NCBI GenBank assembly: GCA_900765975.1
Contig: CAAFTS010000170.1
Coordinates: forward strand, 1 to 8,974
Length of the DNA: 8,974 nt
Direction: 5' to 3'
Source: Lachnospiraceae bacterium
GTDB taxonomy: Bacteria; Bacillota; Clostridia; Lachnospirales; Lachnospiraceae
In this document: positions 6,010 to 8,974 of the stretch, piece after piece
Numbering within the stretch: the first letter of the stretch is position 1
How the letters are laid out: the number at the start of each line of letters is the position of its first letter
Program-made: the position numbers and the translations under genes
The notes under the pieces: model-generated
The model's input: only the letters and a program-made list of their open reading frames with translations
Database searches by the model: none
What the model was told of the DNA's origin: nothing

Positions 6010-8973
6010 TTATATGTTGAAATCCTTCTCCGTCAGAATAATCCGATCGGAATCGTCTGTATTCCTTCCGAAGACTCTCTTAACCAATTTCTTTGCGGAT
6101 ACCTTCTGTGAATGTGCCATTGCCTCATCCATAATTTCTTTTACTTCCGCAACTGTCACTGCATGGTCCTCTCTCTGTAATGAATCAATCCGGCTATATA
6201 GTGCCAAAATACTCATTTCATCAATCTTGTATCCGTTTTCCTGCGCATACGTCTGACCGAATGTAACCAGCTCATCATTAATAAATACCGGCACTTCCAA
6301 ACGACTTGTAAACTTTCTACGGAACTCTCTGTTTGAACTCAGCAAGCGATCCAAAGGCTTTCTCTGATCTTCCAATACGATCAGCAATTCTCCCGTATCA
6401 CTTTCCATTGCCTTATTCAATCTTGCAACCGTCTTTTCATTCATCTTACCGGCTTTTTCAATAATCAGCGCTCCGCCATACAATTTTTCGAAAATATCAC
6501 TGATTTTCTTTTTATTTAAAGAATCGCCTGTTACAATTGCAACTTTTCCTTGACGAATCTTCCGCTGTTTTTGAATCGCCTTCACAACATCAACAGCAAG
6601 AACAGTCTTTCCATTTCCCTTATTACCAATAATTAATAAGTTTCCTGTACAAGAACTTCCTTTTCGATTTGTACAATTCTTATCTTGCTCCAGCACATCC
6701 ACAAGCTGCTCACTCATACCACGAACAGGAACGAAATAGGAGAACAATTTCTTCTGTTCATCTGTCAGTCCTGCGCGAGTACCGATTCCACTCTGTGCCT
6801 TCAGATCGTATCTTCCATGTACTACAAATCCAGTGTCTGAAATAGACAGTGCATCCGAAATTTCATCCAGAGGCAATGGTGCTGTCTTTCCTGTTGCAAT
6901 CAGCTTTGCAGTTTCCTTCCGGCTCAGTGGAGTCGTTGCTGATAGCAAATCAATTTCATCGTCATCATCCGGAATCTCACGATCATCCATTTCATCAAAA
7001 TGCTTCTGCGGCCGGAATTCTTCTTCAAAGCTCTCTGTTACAGACTGAAGATCATCTTCATATAAATCATCTTCATAATCTTCTTCAAAGTCTTCTGCCA
7101 ATTCATCATCATAGACTTCTTCGTAGTCTTCCGCTAATTCATCGTCATAGACTTCTTCGTAATCTTCCGCTTCATCATCATAGACCTCTTCAAAGTCTTC
7201 TGCTTCATCATCATAAACTTCTTCGTAGTCTTCTGCCTCCGCCTCGTATGGTTCTTCGTACATTCCGAATGATTCTGCTTCTGCAGCATCTACTGCATCT
7301 TCTTTACTCCATACAAACGTATCTTCATCCTCATCTTCCGCGTATTCATCTTCTACATATTCCTCTTCCGCGTACTCATCCTCATCTAAGAGATCGTCAT
7401 AATCCTCAAATTCGTCTGATTCATCTTCCATACGAAGTTCATCTGCTAAAGCGCCCATATTTTCATGCGGCTCATCGTCTTCTTCATAATAATCTACTTT
7501 CGCTACAGGTTTCTCCTCCTGCGGCGGAATATTCCCTTCGATTTCATCAATCAGCCTCTGAATGTCTGGTGACAAAATCGGTGTTGTACCCCTATTCTTA
7601 TCTTCCATAGCTCCTTCTTTCTCAGAAACTGTCTCATCTGCTTCCGGGATCCAATCCTCTTCAGCTTCTTCAACAAATTCTGGCTGTTCTCCCCCAACGC
7701 CAGTCTCACTTTCTTCATACTCTTCTTCCAGAAAATCCTCTGCTTCTTCATATTCCAACGCATCGATATCTTCTGTACTTTCCTCTTCAACAAACTCCTC
7801 AGCTGCGCTGACATCTTCAATCATCTCATCATCTTCAGCTGAATCCTCTGCACTTGACTCCGGCTCTCCCCAGTCTTCCAGAATATCCATAAGACTCATC
7901 TGTCCTGCAATCTGATCGCCATCCTCTTCTGTTTCCTCAAAGACACTTTCGCTAACATCACCCTCAGCTATTTCTTCACTTTCAGCGTCTTCTTCTATAA
8001 CTTCTTCATCTAATTCTGGATCCGGTCTTAACTCTTCCAAATCCGGATCAACTACTATTGTTTCTTTTTTCTTTTCTTCTGCGACTTTCTCTGCAAATCC
8101 CAAATCTGCAACAGACTCAATCTCTTCTATCTCACTCTCCAGTTCCGTCAGATCTTCCTCTTCTTCTACTTCTGCTTCTTCTGAGGTTTCCTCACCTGCT
8201 TCACCTTTTAGCTTAATATTCAATAGACTCTTCAGGGCTTCGTCCAGCTTCATTGTATTTCCTATCTTTTTCTTGCTGGTCTCCTGTATCTGTTCTTCAC
8301 TTTCATTTAACTTGTCTTCCAGTTCTTCTTCCACCTCTTCATCAGAAGGTTCCTCTTTCTTCTGGTACTGTGTCAAATCCGGAAGTTCTTCTGTCTCAGT
8401 CGTTGGTTTCTCATATCTGCGGTCATATTTTTCCTGCTGAGACGGAGTCAATGGCTTATACTGCATCTTCAATTCCATTGCCTGATATACATACTTACCT
8501 TCACTAAACCACAAAATCAGATCATCACATTCTTCCAGACATTCTGCTGTCATACCTGCTTCCTGATATAGCTTAGCCAGCTCATACGCCCACTCCTCAA
8601 TATATTCTGCCTTCTTAAACTCCTCCAGCGCATGAATCTGCTGCTCAATAGGAGCTCTCTGAGCCCGGAGAATCTGATACTTCAATATATACTGGTTCGG
8701 ATCTTTTGGAGCAAGCTCAATAAAATCATCATAATAATCGATTGCCTCATCTACATTTCTTGTCTTTAATGCAAGTGTACATAGACGTGATACGATCTTC
8801 CGGCTCCCTTCCGCACGACTATAAGCAATCGTCAGAACGTCATAGCTCTTCTGATAATCTCTATTCTTTTCATATATCTCGCTGACCGTACTTAACATTG
8901 TCGTGTTACGTACCCGTTTCCAGTCAATGCTGTCCGCAATCTCTGCCGCCTTATTGTATGCGCCGTCATTCAT
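6010..8973 (-). CDS. TPR protein with acidic linker and degenerate CbxX/SpoVK-type AAA domain
   Basis: The visible part is 987 residues. The first Met is at the window edge with only one base beyond it, so this is probably an internal Met of a longer protein. Residues 1-170 are helical TPR-like repeats, for example SRLCTLALKTRNVDEAIDYY at 62-81. Residues about 195-675 are very rich in Glu and Asp and look disordered, with a tandem repeat at 580-637 and a few less acidic islands. Residues about 735-970 resemble CbxX/CfqX-SpoVK AAA+ domains: Walker A GNKGNGKT (783-790), a Walker B position reading GGALIIEKAG (833-842) instead of an IDEA type, and a late SNREFRRKFTSRLEVPVF block (880-897) like the usual NPGL-SRF segment. 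ATP binding looks possible and hydrolysis doubtful. There is no signal peptide or membrane helix in the visible part. TPR plus CbxX recalls EccA of type VII secretion, but the function is unknown. It has its own terminator, so it is not in the fucose operon. Confidence 0.85.
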   Translation of the reverse strand: MNDGAYNKAAEIADSIDWKRVRNTTMLSTVSEIYEKNRDYQKSYDVLTIAYSRAEGSRKIVSRLCTLALKTRNVDEAIDYYDDFIELAPKDPNQYILKYQILRAQRAPIEQQIHALEEFKKAEYIEEWAYELAKLYQEAGMTAECLEECDDLILWFSEGKYVYQAMELKMQYKPLTPSQQEKYDRRYEKPTTETEELPDLTQYQKKEEPSDEEVEEELEDKLNESEEQIQETSKKKIGNTMKLDEALKSLLNIKLKGEAGEETSEEAEVEEEEDLTELESEIEEIESVADLGFAEKVAEEKKKETIVVDPDLEELRPDPELDEEVIEEDAESEEIAEGDVSESVFEETEEDGDQIAGQMSLMDILEDWGEPESSAEDSAEDDEMIEDVSAAEEFVEEESTEDIDALEYEEAEDFLEEEYEESETGVGGEQPEFVEEAEEDWIPEADETVSEKEGAMEDKNRGTTPILSPDIQRLIDEIEGNIPPQEEKPVAKVDYYEEDDEPHENMGALADELRMEDESDEFEDYDDLLDEDEYAEEEYVEDEYAEDEDEDTFVWSKEDAVDAAEAESFGMYEEPYEAEAEDYEEVYDDEAEDFEEVYDDEAEDYEEVYDDELAEDYEEVYDDELAEDFEEDYEDDLYEDDLQSVTESFEEEFRPQKHFDEMDDREIPDDDDEIDLLSATTPLSRKETAKLIATGKTAPLPLDEISDALSISDTGFVVHGRYDLKAQSGIGTRAGLTDEQKKLFSYFVPVRGMSEQLVDVLEQDKNCTNRKGSSCTGNLLIIGNKGNGKTVLAVDVVKAIQKQRKIRQGKVAIVTGDSLNKKKISDIFEKLYGGALIIEKAGKMNEKTVARLNKAMESDTGELLIVLEDQRKPLDRLLSSNREFRRKFTSRLEVPVFINDELVTFGQTYAQENGYKIDEMSILALYSRIDSLQREDHAVTVAEVKEIMDEAMAHSQKVSAKKLVKRVFGRNTDDSDRIILTEKDFNI
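7063..7236 (-). repeat. In-frame tandem repeat of 33/36 bp encoding AED[YF]EEVYDDE(L)
   Basis: Within the acidic linker, residues 580-637 are five consecutive units: two of 11 residues (580-590, 591-601), two of 12 with an added Leu (602-613, 614-625) and a diverged fifth (626-637, AEDFEEDYEDDL). At DNA level the units share gcagaagactacgaagaagt-like sequence with mostly third-position changes. The unit length is always a multiple of three, so copy number can vary without breaking the frame. Confidence 0.9.
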
Positions 8974-8974
8974 A

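Noticed and set aside
6849..7915. Long plus-strand ORFs rich in Ser, His and Leu opposite the acidic linker
   Set aside because: They are antisense shadows of the Glu/Asp codon runs, which yield Ser/Leu/His-rich frames and few stops. No initiation signals were seen.

Overview
The window looks like a low-to-moderate GC Firmicute, most likely a gut Lachnospiraceae-type Clostridium relative. The signs are A/T-rich intergenic DNA, strong GGAGG-type ribosome binding sites, a canonical TTGAAA-17-TAAAAT promoter, U-tract terminators, and proteins typical of that group. No rRNA, tRNA or CRISPR array is visible. All large genes except the transposase at the left edge lie on the minus strand, so the gene order described here runs right to left.

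Right part (6010-8974): one very large ORF, probably cut by the window edge. It encodes a TPR domain, about 480 residues of acidic low-complexity linker that includes a tandem repeat, and a C-terminal P-loop domain of the CbxX/SpoVK AAA+ type. The Walker B acids of that domain are replaced by E-K. A strong intrinsic terminator (5931-5985) closes this gene.

Middle (1275-5841): a sigma-A-type promoter (5813-5841) starts a two-gene surface-polysaccharide operon. The first gene encodes a membrane polyprenyl-phosphate sugar-1-phosphate transferase, the priming enzyme. The second overlaps it by one base and encodes a bifunctional L-fucokinase/GDP-fucose pyrophosphorylase of the Fkp type. Together they suggest a lipid-linked glycan containing fucose salvaged from the environment. 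No glycosyltransferase, flippase or polymerase follows in the window.

Left part (1-1274): the 3' part of a DDE transposase gene on the plus strand, followed by a structured non-coding stretch. That stretch holds a compact hairpin and a large imperfect palindrome with 18-bp perfect inner arms and an 8-bp internal duplication. A possible right end of the element lies near 1003-1015. Between it and the fucose gene are about 260 bases of A/T-rich DNA with a promoter-like site and short coding-like traces that may be remnants of lost polysaccharide genes.
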